Shown piece after piece: positions 13,955-15,319 of a stretch of DNA of 15,319 bases. Below the pieces are notes generated by a model. The model saw only the letters and a list, made by a program, of their open reading frames with translations, was not told the origin of the DNA and did no database searches. Numbering within the stretch: the first letter of the stretch is position 1; every line of letters starts with the position of its first letter. This DNA comes from T1SED10-198M sp003554345 [NCBI: Candidatus Sumerlaeota bacterium] (GTDB lineage Bacteria; Sumerlaeota; T1SED10-198M): assembly GCA_003554345.1 (NCBI GenBank), contig PWGE01000001.1:1-15319 (forward strand), read 5' to 3'. The translations under genes were made by a program, and so were the position numbers.

Positions 13955-15319
13955 CTATTTTTTCTTCAGATCTTTGGGAAGATCCTTGTTTTGATGTTTC
14001 ATTTTTTTATTGATGATGAACTGCTGGCCTATGGATAAAACAGTACTTATCGACCAGTAGAGCAGTAAGCCTGATGGCATATTATACATGATAACCGTTA
14101 TAAAGATCGGCATGATATATACCATGGCTTTTTGCTTGGGATCTTTCATGGTCATGCGCTGCTGGAGGAACATAGTAGTCCCGTTAAAAATGGGAAGAAC
14201 GTTCAGGTTGTCGCCGATAAAGGGTAAGGAAAATCCCAGTTGAGTGATGGTATCAGGCTGGGAAAGGTCATTTATCCATAGCATGAAACCGGCACCGCGG
14301 AACATGATAGATTCATTGAACACTCTGAATAGAGCTATTAAAATGGGCATCTGGAAAAAAAGTGGAAGGCAACCGCCCATGGGATTGACGTTGTACTTTT
14401 TCCAGAGTTTCATCATTTCCTGCTGTTGCTTCTTCTGGTCCTTGGAGTACTTCTCTTTCAGTTCCTGGATCTTTGGCTGGAGAAGTTGCATCTTGCTCAT
14501 CGATTTCATAGAAGAGTAGGTCAGAGGAAAGAGAATAATTTTTACCAGTAACGTAAGAATTAATATGGAGACCCCGTAATTGCCGACTACTCTGGTCAGA
14601 TGATAGGTGGCCTGGTGCAGACCAACGCAAAGCCAGCGAAACCAGGCTCCCAGCCTGGAATGAAAAATGACTCGTTCCATATCCCAGCCAAACTGTTGTA
14701 AAAGCCGGTAGTCTTTAGGTCCACCAAAAACCTGTATGGGATCGGAAGAAGAAGGCAGTTCACTGAAGGTAACAAAAGCAGTGGGTTGGGCATCGCCGTT
14801 AAGCCGCATGCCCCGTAGATGGAATTGATCGAAATAATTGTTATTTCTTCCTACAATCATGAAATACTTGCTCTGTACACCGCCCCATTGTATGTTTTCA
14901 GTGTAGGTTTCATAATCGTTTTCGTCCATTGTCCGTTCCTGGTGCAGGCGGTTGCCAATTAAAGCCAGGCCGCCGCCCTGGGCACGATGCCGCATATTGT
15001 TCTCTTCGGCAATGTCTTCAAGCAATCCCGTGGAAAGCAATAATTCAATGTCATCCTCTTCTGCATTGACGTCGGTGAAGTAAGACTCCAGAACATATCC
15101 TGTCCGGGGTATTCTGATAACCTTATTAAAATCATGATAAGGGTAGTCGAAGGTGAAATAATGTGCTTCTTCATCCTCGGTTTGTTCCATGGGGAGAGGG
15201 TCGTCAATTATTTCGCCATCTGCTTTAACTGCGAAAGGATAAAGATGCTTTTCATTTTCGATGAGGATATGAGCTTTACCGCGTTCTTCGTCACTGTATT
15301 CGTTGAGGATGAGCTCAGT
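13955..15319 (-). CDS. yidC: membrane protein insertase YidC, 5' end outside the window
   Basis: At least 454 residues of YidC are visible, and the frame stays open to the window edge, so the N-terminal membrane segment is missing. The first part, up to about visible residue 220, is the Gram-negative periplasmic domain. The conserved insertase core follows: YGVSILILTLLVKIILFPLT, then the charged cytoplasmic loop LQPKIQELKEKYSKDQ and VNPMGGCLPLFFQMPI, with later spans and a lysine-rich tail KDLPKDLKKK. YidC inserts proteins into the inner membrane alone or with SecYEG. The groove position held by Arg366 in E. coli appears to be Lys. The internal Met at 15190 is not the true start, because coding continues upstream with periplasmic-domain-like sequence. 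It is followed 9 bp later by the zinc-finger gene. Confidence 0.95.
   Translation of the reverse strand, partial: TELILNEYSDEERGKAHILIENEKHLYPFAVKADGEIIDDPLPMEQTEDEEAHYFTFDYPYHDFNKVIRIPRTGYVLESYFTDVNAEEDDIELLLSTGLLEDIAEENNMRHRAQGGGLALIGNRLHQERTMDENDYETYTENIQWGGVQSKYFMIVGRNNNYFDQFHLRGMRLNGDAQPTAFVTFSELPSSSDPIQVFGGPKDYRLLQQFGWDMERVIFHSRLGAWFRWLCVGLHQATYHLTRVVGNYGVSILILTLLVKIILFPLTYSSMKSMSKMQLLQPKIQELKEKYSKDQKKQQQEMMKLWKKYNVNPMGGCLPLFFQMPILIALFRVFNESIMFRGAGFMLWINDLSQPDTITQLGFSLPFIGDNLNVLPIFNGTTMFLQQRMTMKDPKQKAMVYIMPIFITVIMYNMPSGLLLYWSISTVLSIGQQFIINKKMKHQNKDLPKDLKKK

Overview
The window looks like a piece of chromosome from a Gram-negative (diderm) bacterium. YidC has a large periplasmic domain and there is a signal-peptide-bearing TolB. 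Base composition is moderate, coding is dense, and starts include GTG and TTG. A DUF2851 gene is present; as far as I know that family is concentrated in Bacteroidetes/Chlorobi and relatives, so a member of the wider FCB group is a reasonable guess, but nothing here fixes the phylum. There is no sign of phage, IS elements, CRISPR, rRNA or tRNA.

Layout: (1) 1-337 is non-coding. It holds a small hairpin, a roughly 10-bp-phased GTCCAT repeat, and a good promoter with a dyad and direct repeats just before the first gene. (2) 338-3572 (+) is a polyamine operon: an XRE-cupin regulator, speD (AdoMet decarboxylase), a pyruvoyl-dependent arginine decarboxylase, speE (spermidine synthase) and speB (agmatinase). 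Together these cover arginine to agmatine to putrescine to spermidine, with their own probable regulator. (3) 3573-3781 is a spacer with predicted hairpins and an AT-rich promoter. (4) 3782-7095 (+) is a unit of three overlapping genes: a 62-residue membrane-anchored acidic protein, a GT-C-type membrane glycosyltransferase with an extra extracytoplasmic domain, and a DUF2851 protein. (5) 7138-12243 (+) is nrdR-cimA-hisS-aspS, tightly packed with overlaps, ending in a strong terminator that probably works in both directions. (6) 15319-12337 (-) is yidC (its 5' end lies beyond the window), a small B-box-like zinc-finger membrane protein, and tolB.

The first genes of the three plus-strand units (338, 3782, 7138) have no visible Shine-Dalgarno sequence and sit close behind AT-rich promoters, whereas most internal genes have clear ones. 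The least described parts are the 62-residue protein with its glycosyltransferase partner, the zinc-finger/membrane protein between yidC and tolB (including a 33-bp tandem duplication covering the tolB start site), and the phased GTCCAT repeat. Most of the rest is recognisable core metabolism and translation. I do not see a convincing new defence or mobile system.
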